NCBI GenBank assembly: GCA_900167895.1
Contig: FUZR01000004.1
Coordinates: 124,001-188,000 of the forward strand
Length of the DNA: 64,000 nucleotides
Reading direction: 5' to 3'
From: Bacteroidales bacterium WCE2004
GTDB lineage: Bacteria; Bacteroidota; Bacteroidia; Bacteroidales; UBA932
Below, piece by piece: positions 7,864 through 25,384 of the stretch. Numbering within the stretch: position 1 is the stretch's first letter; each line of letters starts with the position of its first letter. Under the pieces are notes generated by a model that was not told the origin of the DNA, ran no database searches, and saw nothing but the letters and a program-made list of their open reading frames with translations. A program made the translations under genes and the position numbers.

Positions 7864-10800
7864 ATGTCAAAAAAGGCAACAAACAAGCGCATTAACTTCG
7901 CAACATCCAAGATCTTGGAGTATCCGGACCTGCTGGAAGTGCAACTCAAGTCCTTCAAGGACTTCTTCCAGCTGGAAACGACGCCTGAAAACCGCAAGGA
8001 CGAAGGCCTCTACCAGGTATTCCAGGAGATCTTCCCGATTGAGGATACGAGGAACAACTACAAACTGGAGTTCATCGATTATTTCATCGATCCCCCTCAG
8101 TATTCCATCGAGGAGTGCCTTCAGCGCGGCCTGACGTACAACGTCCCGCTCAAGGCCAAGCTCCGCCTTTCCTGTACTGACCCGGAGCACGAGGACTTTG
8201 ATACCCGCGTCCAGGACGTCTATCTCGGGAACATCCCGTACATGACGCCCGCCGGCACGTTCGTGATCAACGGCTCGGAGCGTATCATCGTGTCCCAGCT
8301 CCACAGATCCCCCGGCGTGTTCTTCGACCAGAGCATGCACGCCAACGGAACGAAGCTCTATTCCGCCCGCATCATTCCGTTCAAGGGATCCTGGATCGAG
8401 TTCGCTACTGACATCAACAACGTCATGTATGCGTACATCGACCGTAAGAAGAAACTGCCTGTGACCACCCTCCTCAGGGCTATCGGTTACAACGCCGACA
8501 AGGACATCATCGACATCTTCGACCTGGCCGACGAGATTGAGGTCAACGCCGCGAATCTCGAGGCGGCCAAGGGTCGCAAGCTCGCCAACAACGTGCTGAA
8601 GACCAAGTTCGAGGACTTCATCGACGAGGACACCGGAGAGGTGACCCCGGTCGAGCGTATCGAGATCATCGTCAACCGTGGCGAGATCCTCGACGACGAC
8701 AATATCGCCGCCATCCTCGAGGCCGACGAGAAGAGCATCCTTGTCCAGAAGGATGAGGCCAACTCCAACGAGTACGCCATCATCTTCAACACCCTGCAGA
8801 AAGACCCGACCAATACCGAGATCGAGGCCGTCAACTACATCTACAAGCAGCTCCGCAATTCGGAACCGCCGGATGAGAGCACGGCCCGCGACGTCATCGA
8901 CAAGCTCTTCTTCTCCGAGAAGAGATACGACCTGGGCAACGTCGGCCGCTTCCGTCTCAACAAGAAGCTCGGCCTGTCGATCGCCCCGGACACCCGGGTC
9001 CTCACCAATACCGACATCATCGAGATCATCAAGTACCTGATCCAGCTGATCAACTCCAAGGCTTCGGTCGACGATATCGACCACCTGTCCAACCGCCGTG
9101 TCCGCACGGTCGGCGAGCAGCTTGCCAACCAGTTCAGCGTGGGTCTGAGCCGTATGGCGCGTACGATCCGCGAGCGCATGAACGTCCGCGACAGCGAGCA
9201 GTTCAACCCGATCGACCTGATCAACGCCAAGACGCTCTCCTCGGTGATCAACTCCTTCTTCGGCACCAGCCAGCTGTCCCAGTTCATGGACCAGACCAAC
9301 CCGCTGGCGGAGATCACGCACAAGCGCCGTCTCTCCGCTCTCGGTCCCGGCGGTCTGAGCCGCGACCGCGCCGGTTTCGAAGTCCGAGACGTGCACTACA
9401 CGCACTACGGCCGTCTCTGCCCGATCGAGTCTCCTGAAGGACCGAACATCGGTCTGATCTCCTCCCTCTGCGTCTATGCCCGCATCGACGCCCTGGGCTT
9501 CATCGAGACTCCCTATCGCGACGTCAAGGACGGCAAGGTGGATCTCTCCGCCGCCGGCTGCCACTACATGAGCGCCGAGGAGGAAGAGAACAAACTTGTT
9601 TCCCTGGCCAACGTCCACATGGACGACGAGGGCAACATCCTCGAGGACCGCATCCAGTGCCGTCTCGAGGCTGACTTCCCTGTCGTCACGAAGGAAGAGG
9701 TCAACTATATGGATGTGGCTCCGAACCAGATGGCTTCGGTCGCCGCCTCCCTCATCCCGTTCCTGGAGCACGACGACGCCCACCGCGCCCTCATGGGTGC
9801 GAACATGATGCGTCAGGCCGTGCCTCTGCTCAAGCCGGAGTCCCCGATCGTGGGTACCGGTCTGGAAGAGCGTGTCTGTATCGACTCCCGCACCCAGTTC
9901 ATCGCTGAGCGCCGCGGCGAGGTCACCTACGTGGACGCCAACGAGATCCGTATCCGTTATGAGCAGACCGAAGACGAGCGCTTCGTCAGCTTCTCCCCCG
10001 AGGAGACTGTCTACAAGCTCCCGATCTACCGCAGGACCAACCAGAGCACGACCATCACGCTCTCCCCGATCGTGGCGAAGGGCGACAAGGTGGAGAAGGG
10101 CCAGGTGCTGACCCAGGGCTACGCCTCCCAGAAGGGCGAGCTCGCCCTCGGCCGCAACCTCATGGTCGCATTCATGCCCTGGAAGGGTTACAACTATGAG
10201 GATGCCATCGTCCTCTCCGAGGAGATGGTGAAGTGGGATGTCCTCACTTCCGTCCACGTGGACGAGTACCTCACCGAGGTCCGCGACACCAAGCGCGGCA
10301 TGGAAGAGCTCACCTCCGACATTCCGAATGTCAGCGAGGACGCCACCCGCAACCTCGGCGAAGACGGTATCGTCCGCGTCGGTGCGCACATCGAACCGGG
10401 CGACATCATGATCGGCAAGATCACCCCGAAGGGCGAGAGCGATCCTTCTCCGGAAGAGAAGCTCCTCAAGGCCATCTTCGGCGACAAGGCCGGTGATGTC
10501 AAGGACGCTTCCCTCAAGGCCAACCCGTCCCTGAGCGGTACGGTCATCGGCACCGCGCTCTATGCCAAGCTCTCCAAGGAGACCGGCAAGAAGAGCCAGG
10601 CCAAAAACGACCAGAAGACCCGTCTGGAGATGCGTCAGGCCGAGTTCGACCGCAAGGCCGAGAAGCTCTACGCCGACTTCATCCAGAAGCTCGTGATCCT
10701 GACGAAGAACCGCAAGAGCGCCGGTATTTCCGACCTCTACGGCGTCGAGGTCATCGCCAAGGACAAGAAGATCACCACCGAGATGCTCAAGAGCATCGAC

Positions 10801-11685
10801 TATACCAACATCACGTCCGCCAAGTGGACGACCGACAAGGACGCCAACCTCCTGATCCGCGACCTGATCAACAACTACTGCATCGCCCTCAAGACCGAGC
10901 AGGCGATCTGCAAGCGTGAGATGGACAAGATCAAGGTGGGTGACGAACTCCCCAACGGCGTGATGCAGCTTGCCAAGGTGTACATTGCCAAGAAGCGCAA
11001 GATCACCGTCGGTGACAAGATGGCCGGCCGCCACGGCAACAAGGGTATCGTTGCCAAGATCGTCCGCCAGGAGGACATGCCGTTCCTCGAGGACGGTACT
11101 CCTGTGGATATCGTGCTGAACCCGCTGGGCGTGCCTTCCCGAATGAACCTCGGTCAGATCTACGAGACGGTGCTCGGCTGGGCCGGCGCCCGTCTTGGCC
11201 TGAAGTTCAGCACCCCGATCTTCGACGGTGCGAGCATCGACGAGATCTGTGCCTACACCGACAAGGCAGGCGTTCCCCGTTTCGGTAAGACGCAGCTCCG
11301 CGACGGCGGCACCGGCGACTACTTCGACCAGCCCGCGACCGTGGGTGTCATCTATATGATCAAGCTCGGCCACATGGTCGACGACAAGATGCACGCCCGT
11401 TCCATCGGTCCCTACTCCCTCATCACCCAGCAGCCGCTCGGCGGTAAGGCCCAGTTCGGTGGCCAGCGTTTCGGTGAAATGGAAGTCTGGGCCCTCGAGG
11501 CCTTCGGCGCAGCCAATGCCCTGCAGGAGATCCTGACCGTCAAGTCCGACGACGTCGTCGGACGGTCCAAGACTTACGAGGCGATCGTCAAGGGCGACCC
11601 GATGCCGCCCGCAGGCATCCCTGAGTCCCTCAACGTGCTTCTCCACGAACTCCGTGGACTCGGTCTCAAGGTTACTTTGGATTAA
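7864..11685 (+). CDS. rpoB: DNA-directed RNA polymerase subunit beta
   Basis: This is the large catalytic subunit of RNA polymerase. The 1273 residues cover the whole family. The rifampicin pocket is readable ([34 protein letters not shown]) and carries the wild-type Asp, His and Ser residues. [11 protein letters not shown] and the C-terminal motif [20 protein letters not shown] are intact. The ATG at 7864 lies about 50 bases after the attenuator. rpoC begins 22 bases downstream. Confidence 0.98.
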   Translation: MSKKATNKRINFATSKILEYPDLLEVQLKSFKDFFQLETTPENRKDEGLYQVFQEIFPIEDTRNNYKLEFIDYFIDPPQYSIEECLQRGLTYNVPLKAKLRLSCTDPEHEDFDTRVQDVYLGNIPYMTPAGTFVINGSERIIVSQLHRSPGVFFDQSMHANGTKLYSARIIPFKGSWIEFATDINNVMYAYIDRKKKLPVTTLLRAIGYNADKDIIDIFDLADEIEVNAANLEAAKGRKLANNVLKTKFEDFIDEDTGEVTPVERIEIIVNRGEILDDDNIAAILEADEKSILVQKDEANSNEYAIIFNTLQKDPTNTEIEAVNYIYKQLRNSEPPDESTARDVIDKLFFSEKRYDLGNVGRFRLNKKLGLSIAPDTRVLTNTDIIEIIKYLIQLINSKASVDDIDHLSNRRVRTVGEQLANQFSVGLSRMARTIRERMNVRDSEQFNPIDLINAKTLSSVINSFFGTSQLSQFMDQTNPLAEITHKRRLSALGPGGLSRDRAGFEVRDVHYTHYGRLCPIESPEGPNIGLISSLCVYARIDALGFIETPYRDVKDGKVDLSAAGCHYMSAEEEENKLVSLANVHMDDEGNILEDRIQCRLEADFPVVTKEEVNYMDVAPNQMASVAASLIPFLEHDDAHRALMGANMMRQAVPLLKPESPIVGTGLEERVCIDSRTQFIAERRGEVTYVDANEIRIRYEQTEDERFVSFSPEETVYKLPIYRRTNQSTTITLSPIVAKGDKVEKGQVLTQGYASQKGELALGRNLMVAFMPWKGYNYEDAIVLSEEMVKWDVLTSVHVDEYLTEVRDTKRGMEELTSDIPNVSEDATRNLGEDGIVRVGAHIEPGDIMIGKITPKGESDPSPEEKLLKAIFGDKAGDVKDASLKANPSLSGTVIGTALYAKLSKETGKKSQAKNDQKTRLEMRQAEFDRKAEKLYADFIQKLVILTKNRKSAGISDLYGVEVIAKDKKITTEMLKSIDYTNITSAKWTTDKDANLLIRDLINNYCIALKTEQAICKREMDKIKVGDELPNGVMQLAKVYIAKKRKITVGDKMAGRHGNKGIVAKIVRQEDMPFLEDGTPVDIVLNPLGVPSRMNLGQIYETVLGWAGARLGLKFSTPIFDGASIDEICAYTDKAGVPRFGKTQLRDGGTGDYFDQPATVGVIYMIKLGHMVDDKMHARSIGPYSLITQQPLGGKAQFGGQRFGEMEVWALEAFGAANALQEILTVKSDDVVGRSKTYEAIVKGDPMPPAGIPESLNVLLHELRGLGLKVTLD

Positions 11686-11707
11686 ATTGGTTTGAACGAA
11701 ACGTAAT

Positions 11708-15958
<4,251 letters not shown>

Positions 15959-15962
15959 ACCC

Positions 15963-16037
15963 ATGCGTAACCTTTACTTCGCAGCTTGTTGTTGTTCCGT
16001 ACCGATCCCGATGACCGGCGCGGAGGGCAAGCTGTAG
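15963..16037 (+). CDS. Cysteine-rich leader peptide of cysK (24 aa)
   Basis: A 24-codon ORF starts at ATG 15963 and ends at TAG 16035-16037. Its peptide runs MRNLYFAACCCSVPIPMTG and ends AEGKL. Codons 9-11 are three TGT cysteine codons in a row, followed by serine. It is followed by competing RNA hairpins, a Rho-independent terminator and then cysK, the gene that makes cysteine. This is the layout of trp- or his-type leader peptides, with cysteine as the sensed amino acid. The peptide is probably only a sensor. The call rests on layout alone, as there is no homology. Confidence 0.68.
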   Translation: MRNLYFAACCCSVPIPMTGAEGKL

Positions 16038-16103
16038 GTAGAGTTTCCGATACAGCTTATTCCGAGAACCTGCCAGTCATCGCGACTGACAGGTTCTTTT
16101 TTT
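15981..16103 (+). promoter_or_regulatory. Cysteine-responsive transcription attenuator of cysK-cysE
   Basis: Four segments can be drawn. Segment 1 (15981-15987) pairs with segment 2 (16029-16035, seven pairs including one G-U). Segment 2 (16032-16039) can instead pair with segment 3 (16068-16076, one bulge). Segment 3 (16065-16078) pairs with segment 4 (16084-16097) to form the terminator, followed by seven Ts. The cysteine codons (15987-15995) touch segment 1. A ribosome stalled there for lack of Cys-tRNA would block 1:2 and free segment 2 to disarm the terminator. A ribosome reaching the stop codon at 16035-16037 would cover segment 2 and let the terminator form. A further 8-bp hairpin, 16029-16036 with 16051-16058, is also possible. 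The mechanism is inferred; the pairings are seen. Confidence 0.65.
16065..16103 (+). terminator. Rho-independent terminator of the cysK leader
   Basis: The stem GAACCTG-C-CAGTC pairs with GACTG-A-CAGGTTC with a single C/A mismatch, has a 5-base loop, and is followed by seven T residues (16097-16103). It lies 27 bases before the cysK start codon and also serves as the attenuator's terminator arm. Confidence 0.88.
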
Positions 16104-16130
16104 GTGTATTATTCTTATATTTATGGTGTC

Positions 16131-17047
<917 letters not shown>

Positions 17048-17048
<1 letters not shown>

Positions 17049-17770
17049 TGGAAGAACTGCTGTCCCAACTGATTGTATTGATGCGCCGGATCGTCTTCCC
17101 CGAGTACCTCGGGCAGGACGACCGGGCGCTTGACCTGATGTCCGTGCGGAGCGTGCTCCGCAAGATTGCCGGCGACAAGATCGCTGATGCCTTCATGGAG
17201 CGTATTCCTTACATTTCCAGGCTGTTGCACACCGACGTGGAGGCCATCGCCGACAACGATCCGGCGGTCACCGACCGGACGGAAGTCGTGCTCTGCTATC
17301 CGGGCATCCGGGTGATGCTCCACTACCGCACCGCGCACGAGCTGCTCCTGCTCGAGGTCCCCGTGGCCCCGCGCCTGCTCACGGAAATGGCCCACTCGGC
17401 CACCGGCATCGACATCCACCCGGGCGCCCAGATTGGCGAATACTTCGCCATCGACCACGGCACCGGCGTGGTGATCGGAGCCACGACCGTCATCGGCAAT
17501 CATGTCATGCTCTACCAGGGCGTCACGCTCGGCGCCAAGAATATCCGATACGATCATGACGGACGGCCGGTCGACGAGCCGCGCCACCCCATCCTGGAGG
17601 ACAATGTGACGGTCTATGCCAACACGACCGTTCTCGGGCGCGTGGTCATCGGCCACGATACCGTGGTCGGCGGCAACGTCTGGCTTACGCACAGCGTACC
17701 GCCGCGCTCACGCATCCTGCAGACCCGCGCCATCGAGCAACCGCTCTTTGCCGACGGCGCCGGCATCTGA
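17048..17770 (+). CDS. cysE: Serine O-acetyltransferase
   Basis: It acetylates serine to O-acetylserine, the substrate of CysK. The 240 residues have a helical N-terminal half and, from about residue 115, a left-handed beta-helix of hexapeptide repeats (IDIHPGAQIGEYFAIDHGTG, VVIGATTVIGNHVMLYQGVTLG). The catalytic His-Asp region HSATGIDIHPGA and the DHGTG motif are present. The start overlaps the cysK stop by one base, so translation is coupled and the two enzymes are made together, as expected for partners of the cysteine synthase complex. Both lie downstream of the cysteine attenuator. Confidence 0.94.
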
Positions 17771-17787
17771 TCCGATTCGCAAAAAAA

Positions 17788-17822
17788 GGCGCTGCCCCTC
17801 CAAGGGCAGCGCCGATTTTTTC
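17788..17822 (+). terminator. Terminator after cysE, possibly bidirectional
   Basis: A 10-bp GC-rich stem (17788-17797 with 17804-17813) is followed by GATTTTTT on the plus strand. It is preceded by seven As, which are Ts for the minus strand. It can therefore also stop transcription of the convergent cysK copy 2, which ends about 75 bases to the right. The remaining 17823-17896 stretch contains a further 6-bp hairpin only. Confidence 0.85.
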
Positions 17823-17896
17823 ATGACACCGGCACTCAAGTCCGGTGCGGCCAGTCATAGTCAAGTCGGTTGGTAATGTTAGTTAGTCGATCCTAT

Positions 17897-18814
17897 CTAT
17901 CTGTCAAAGAGTACTGTCGAGAGGTAGCGTTCGCCCGTATCGGGTAGCAGGGCGACGATGAGCTTGCCGGCATATTCGGGCTTTTTCGCCAGTTTGTAGG
18001 CGGCGCTGAATGCGGCGCCGGAGGAAATGCCGACCAGCAGGCCCAGGCGATCGGCGAGCAGGCGGGCGCCGTCGAAGGCATCGTCATCGCTGACAGTCAG
18101 CACCTTGTCGACATATTCCGCCAGGAAGGTCTGCGGGACGAAACCCGCGCCGATGCCCTGGATCTTGTGCTTGCCCGGTGTGCCCGTCGTGATGACAGCG
18201 GAGGAGGAAGGCTCCACGCCGAAGATCTCGACGCTGCTCTTGTGGGCTTTCAGGCCCTTGCCGGTGCCGCTGACGGTGCCGCCCGTGCCGATGCCGGCCA
18301 CGAAGACGTCCACCTGTCCGTCGGTGTCACGCCAGATCTCCTGCGCGGTGGTCCTTTCATGGGCTGCCGGATTGGCCAGGTTAGTGAATTGCCCGAGGAT
18401 CACAGCGCCGGGAGTATTCTGACGTATTTCTTCGGCCTTGGCGATGGCGCCTTTCATTCCTTCCGCACCGGGCGTGAGGACGATCTGGGCGCCGAAGGCC
18501 TTGAGGAGGTTGCGACGCTCGACGCTCATCGTGTCGGGCATCGTCAGGATGGTGTTGTAACCTTTGGCCCGGCCCACCCAGGCCAGTCCGATGCCGGTGT
18601 TGCCGCTGGTGGGCTCCACGATCGTGGCGCCGGGCTTGAGAATGCCTGATTTCTCGGCGTCTTCGATCATCGCGAGGGCGATACGGTCCTTGACGCTGCC
18701 TCCGGGATTGTTGCGTTCGAGTTTGAGGGCGATGCGCGCCTGCTGTCCTTCCAGGCCGCGGACCTCCAGAAGCGGGGAGTTCCCGATGAGGTCGGTGAGA
18801 TTCTGATACAACAT
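17897..18814 (-). CDS. cysK: Cysteine synthase (O-acetylserine sulfhydrylase), copy 2
   Basis: This second PLP-dependent cysteine synthase has 305 residues like copy 1 and long identical stretches (for example NTILTMPDTMSVERRNLLKA). PLP lysine K42, TSGNTG and the phosphate-binding GTGGTVSGTG are all present, so it should be active. It lies 27 bases behind metY in the same direction and is probably in its operon. It has no cysteine leader peptide in front, so it should be controlled with metY rather than by the attenuator. It may make cysteine from O-acetylserine, or it could be a cystathionine beta-synthase-like variant; motifs favour the former. Confidence 0.93.
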   Translation of the reverse strand: MLYQNLTDLIGNSPLLEVRGLEGQQARIALKLERNNPGGSVKDRIALAMIEDAEKSGILKPGATIVEPTSGNTGIGLAWVGRAKGYNTILTMPDTMSVERRNLLKAFGAQIVLTPGAEGMKGAIAKAEEIRQNTPGAVILGQFTNLANPAAHERTTAQEIWRDTDGQVDVFVAGIGTGGTVSGTGKGLKAHKSSVEIFGVEPSSSAVITTGTPGKHKIQGIGAGFVPQTFLAEYVDKVLTVSDDDAFDGARLLADRLGLLVGISSGAAFSAAYKLAKKPEYAGKLIVALLPDTGERYLSTVLFDR

Positions 18815-18841
18815 GGTATTCTATGCTTTATGGGTGGGGAA

Positions 18842-20128
18842 TCAGTTGTTGCCGAACGCCTGCTCGAGGTCCGCGATGATATCGTCGACGTGCTCCACGC
18901 CGATGGAGAGGCGGATGGTCGTGGGCGTAATGTGCTGCTCCGCAAGCTCCGCGGGGCTGAGCTGGGAGTGCGTGGTCGTGTAGGGATGGATGACCAGGCT
19001 CTTGACGTCGGCCACGTTGGCCAGCAGCGAGAAGATCTTGAGCCGGTCGATGAAGCGCCAGGCATCCTCCTGCGTTCCCTTGATCTCAAACGTGAAGATG
19101 GAAGCGGCCCCGTTTGGGAAATAGCGCTGATAGAGCGCGTGGTCGGGATGGTCGGAAAGTGCGGGATGGTTGACTTTCGCCACCTTGGGATGCTTGGAAA
19201 GGTATTCGACGACCTTGAGCGCATTCTGCGTGTGGCGCTCGATGCGCAACGGCAGCGACTCGACTCCCTGCAGGAGGATCCACGCGTTGAACGGGCTGAT
19301 GGCCGCTCCGGTGTCGCGCAGGATGACGGCACGGATGCGCGTCACGAAGGCGGCGGCGCCGGCCACGTCGGCGAAGACGGCGCCGTGATAGCTCGGATCC
19401 GGTTTGGCGAGCGTGGGGTACTTGTCGGCATTGGCTTTCCAGTCGAACTTGCCGCCGTCCACGATCACGCCGCCGAGGGAGCTGCCGTGGCCGCCGATGA
19501 ACTTGGTCGCGGAGTGGACCACGATGTCGGCTCCGTGCTCGAGCGGACGGATGAGGATGGGCGCGAAGGTGTTGTCCACGATGAAGACGATGTTGTGCCT
19601 GTGGGCCACGGCGGCGATGCCTTCGAAGTCGGCGACATCGGAGTTGGGGTTGCCCAGCGTCTCGGCGTAAATGACCTTGGTGTTGGGTCGTATGGCAGCC
19701 TCCAATGCTTCGAGGTCATTTACGCGGACGATGGTATGTTCGATACCCTGGGTGGAAAGGGTATGGGTGATCAGGTTGTAAGTGCCGCCGTAGAGGTTGT
19801 CCGCGGCGATCACGTGGTCGCCCTGCTGCAGGATGTTCTGCAGGGCGTAGGTGATGGCGGCTGCGCCGGAGGCGACGGCCAGGCCGGCCACGCCGCCCTC
19901 GAGCGCGGCGACGCGCTCTTCGAAGACTGACTGGGTGGAATTGGTCAGACGGCCGTAGATATTGCCGGGGTCACGCAGGCCGAAGCGGTCGGCGGCGTGC
20001 TGGGAGTTGCGGAAGACATAAGAGGTGGTCTGATAGATGGGGACCGCGCGGGAATCGGATGCGGGGTCCGGATTCTCCTGGCCGACGTGGATGGCCAGGG
20101 TCTCGACGTGATAATTCTGCTTGCTCAT
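18842..20128 (-). CDS. metY: O-acetylhomoserine sulfhydrylase (aminocarboxypropyltransferase)
   Basis: This Cys/Met metabolism PLP enzyme forms homocysteine from O-acetylhomoserine and sulfide. It is 428 residues from the ATG at 20128 (MSKQNYHVETLAIHVGQE). An upstream in-frame start at 20182 would add 18 low-complexity residues inside the promoter and is rejected. The PLP lysine sits in SATKFIGGHGSSLGG, and the following GGVIVDGGKFDW is typical of MetY rather than MetB or MetC. Length (about 430) also fits MetY. It is divergent from an Lrp/AsnC regulator with a palindrome in the shared promoter region. The product homocysteine feeds MetH. Confidence 0.92.
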   Translation of the reverse strand: MSKQNYHVETLAIHVGQENPDPASDSRAVPIYQTTSYVFRNSQHAADRFGLRDPGNIYGRLTNSTQSVFEERVAALEGGVAGLAVASGAAAITYALQNILQQGDHVIAADNLYGGTYNLITHTLSTQGIEHTIVRVNDLEALEAAIRPNTKVIYAETLGNPNSDVADFEGIAAVAHRHNIVFIVDNTFAPILIRPLEHGADIVVHSATKFIGGHGSSLGGVIVDGGKFDWKANADKYPTLAKPDPSYHGAVFADVAGAAAFVTRIRAVILRDTGAAISPFNAWILLQGVESLPLRIERHTQNALKVVEYLSKHPKVAKVNHPALSDHPDHALYQRYFPNGAASIFTFEIKGTQEDAWRFIDRLKIFSLLANVADVKSLVIHPYTTTHSQLSPAELAEQHITPTTIRLSIGVEHVDDIIADLEQAFGNN

Positions 20129-20179
20129 AATATCTGTTATTTTGTTGTTGTCATTTCTTTCCGTACCGGTCTGCAATGG

Positions 20180-20211
20180 CAAAGGTCGATAGTCTGGAAA
20201 TAATTTCCAAA
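20180..20211 (-). promoter_or_regulatory. Candidate metY promoter
   Basis: Read on the minus strand: TTTG (20208-20211), a 20-base spacer and GACCTTTG (20180-20187, seven of eight to TAnnTTTG). It leaves a leader of about 45 bases before metY. The spacer contains most of the palindrome described at 20195-20209. Confidence 0.5.
20195..20209. promoter_or_regulatory. Candidate Lrp/AsnC operator between metY and the regulator gene
   Basis: TGGAAATAATTTCCA is a perfect 15-base palindrome. It lies between the -33 and -7 boxes of the metY promoter. A second inverted pair, TTCCAA (20205-20210) and TTGGAA (20225-20230), overlaps it and reaches into the lrp promoter. Lrp-family proteins bind such 13-15-bp A/T-centred palindromes. 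Binding is inferred. Confidence 0.5.
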
Positions 20212-20214
20212 GGT

Positions 20215-20246
20215 TTTGAAAAACTTGGAAAATATTCCTATTTTTA
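20215..20246 (+). promoter_or_regulatory. Candidate promoter of the Lrp/AsnC regulator gene
   Basis: TTTG (20215-20218), a 20-base spacer and TATTTTTA (20239-20246, seven of eight to the -7 consensus). The leader to the ATG at 20322 would be about 70 bases. Confidence 0.5.
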
Positions 20247-20321
20247 CAAAGTTTTTAGAAATTAAGTACCGGACAGCACACTTAGACCGGAGTCAGACAG
20301 AATTAATATCTTTTTTGCCTT

Positions 20322-20786
20322 ATGAGCGGACTGGACAACGTGGACATTTCCATCCTGCGGATCCTCCAGGAGGACGCCGCCCTGACCAACAAACAGATCG
20401 CCGCGCGCGTGCACCTTTCACCCACGCCCGTGTTCGAGCGCATCAAGCGCCTGCGCGAGCAGGGCTACATCAAGGGCTACGTGGCCGTCCTGGACACGGA
20501 GAAACTGGACTGCGCCTTCATCGCGTTCTGCTACATCAAGATGAAGCAGCATTCCTTCGAGAACGCGAAGCGCCTGATGGACGCCGTGCAGACCATGGAC
20601 GAGGTGGGCGAATGCTACAACATCTCGGGCGACTACGACTTCCTGCTCAAGATCTACGTGTCCAGCATGAAGGAATACCAGCAGTTCGTGCTGCGGATTC
20701 TCGGCGAGCTGGACTGCATCGGCGGGCTCAACAGCTGCTTCGTGATGGGCGAGGTCAAGAACACCCACGCCGTCCCGGTGCGCTGA
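20322..20786 (+). CDS. Lrp/AsnC family transcriptional regulator
   Basis: The 154 residues are the standard two-domain form. An N-terminal winged helix-turn-helix spans about residues 5-60 (LDNVDISILRILQEDAALTN, then KQIAARVHLSPTPVFERIKR). A C-terminal RAM ligand-binding domain follows (CYNISGDYDFLLKIYV). It is divergent from metY-cysK and upstream of metF-metH, so it probably senses an amino acid such as methionine or leucine and controls sulfur amino acid genes. The ligand cannot be read from sequence. A palindrome in the divergent region is the likely binding site. Confidence 0.9.
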   Translation: MSGLDNVDISILRILQEDAALTNKQIAARVHLSPTPVFERIKRLREQGYIKGYVAVLDTEKLDCAFIAFCYIKMKQHSFENAKRLMDAVQTMDEVGECYNISGDYDFLLKIYVSSMKEYQQFVLRILGELDCIGGLNSCFVMGEVKNTHAVPVR

Positions 20787-20803
20787 AGATAATTTTTTTG
20801 TGT

Positions 20804-20811
20804 ATCTTTGG
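20804..20811 (+). promoter_or_regulatory. -7 element of the metF-metH promoter
   Basis: TATCTTTG matches the Bacteroidota -7 consensus exactly and lies 19 bases before the metF ATG. No TTTG is found at the ideal -33 distance. Confidence 0.6.
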
Positions 20812-20830
20812 CGAAAGTAGCGTATTACCT

Positions 20831-21726
20831 ATGAAGCCGTTCCCCTCGTTAGAGATCATTCCCCCGCTCAAGGGGATCACCAAGACCGAGCTCCTCGACA
20901 GCATCCGCCCGTTGATGGAGTTCAGCCCCCGCTTTATCAACGTCACCTGCCACCGCGACGAATACGAGTTCCGGCAGGAGCCGGACGGCGGCTACACGCG
21001 GCACCTGCTGCGCAAGCGCATCAGCCAGACCGCCGTCTGCGCCGCCGTGCAGGCCGCCTTTCCCGACGTGGAGGTGGTCCCGCACCTGATCTGCGGCGGG
21101 GCGACCGCCGACCAGATCGAGTCGCAGCTGCAGGACTTCAAGTTCATGGGCATCCGCAACATCCTCGTGCTGCGGGGCGACGCGCTGCCGGGCGAGAAGC
21201 GTTTCGCGCCCGAGCCCGGCGGCTACGGCCACGCCGACGAGCTGGTCGCCGCCATCCGCCGCTTCGAGGCGGCACAGGGCGGCGGCCGCATCTTTACGCT
21301 CGGCGTGGGCGGCTATCCCGAGAAGCATTTCGAGTCTCCCAACCTGGAGACGGACATCAAATATCTCAAGCAGAAAGTCGACGCCGGCGCCGACCAGATC
21401 ATCACCCAGATGTTCTTCGACAACGCCGTCTTCTATGATTTCGTGAAGCGCTGCCGCGAGGCGGGCATCACCGTCCCGATCGTTCCGGGCATCAAGCCCC
21501 TCTCCAGCGCACGCCAGGTGGACCTGCTGCCGGAGAGCTTCTCCATCGACATCCCCGTCGAACTCACCGCGGAGGTCGCCGCCCACCCGAAGGACGCCTA
21601 CAGCATCGGCGAGGCGTGGTGCAAGGCGCAGTGCCGCGACCTGCTCGCCCACGGCGTAGAAGAAATCCACTTCTACACGATGGGGCGCAGCGAGAACATC
21701 ATCAACGTCCTCAAAGACTGCTTCTG

Positions 21727-21727
<1 letters not shown>
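20831..21727 (+). CDS. metF: 5,10-methylenetetrahydrofolate reductase
   Basis: This FAD enzyme makes 5-methyl-THF for methionine synthase. It has 298 residues from ATG 20831 (MKPFPSLEIIPPLKGITKTE), close to the usual 290-300. VTCHRDEYEF near residue 40, LVLRGDALPGEK in the middle and KYLKQKVDAGADQIITQMFF are family landmarks. The frame is open far upstream, but this ATG follows the -7 box correctly. The stop overlaps the metH start by one base, which couples supply and use of 5-methyl-THF. Confidence 0.95.
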
Positions 21728-25356
<3,629 letters not shown>

Positions 25357-25371
25357 TCGCGCGATTTTCCG

Positions 25372-25379
25372 TATCTTTG
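25372..25379 (+). promoter_or_regulatory. -7 element before the U32 family gene
   Basis: TATCTTTG, an exact consensus match, ends five bases before the ATG at 25385. Transcription should start at or next to the start codon. Confidence 0.6.
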
Positions 25380-25384
25380 TGCCG

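Noticed and set aside
17823..17896. Small RNA or extra gene between cysE and cysK copy 2
   Set aside because: Only a weak 6-bp hairpin and no ORF or promoter; it is too short and is better explained as spacer between convergent genes.
20129..20321. SAM riboswitch or cysteine leader peptide before metY
   Set aside because: No SAM-II-like pseudoknot, no run of Cys or Met codons and no terminator hairpin is present; a palindrome fits a protein operator better.
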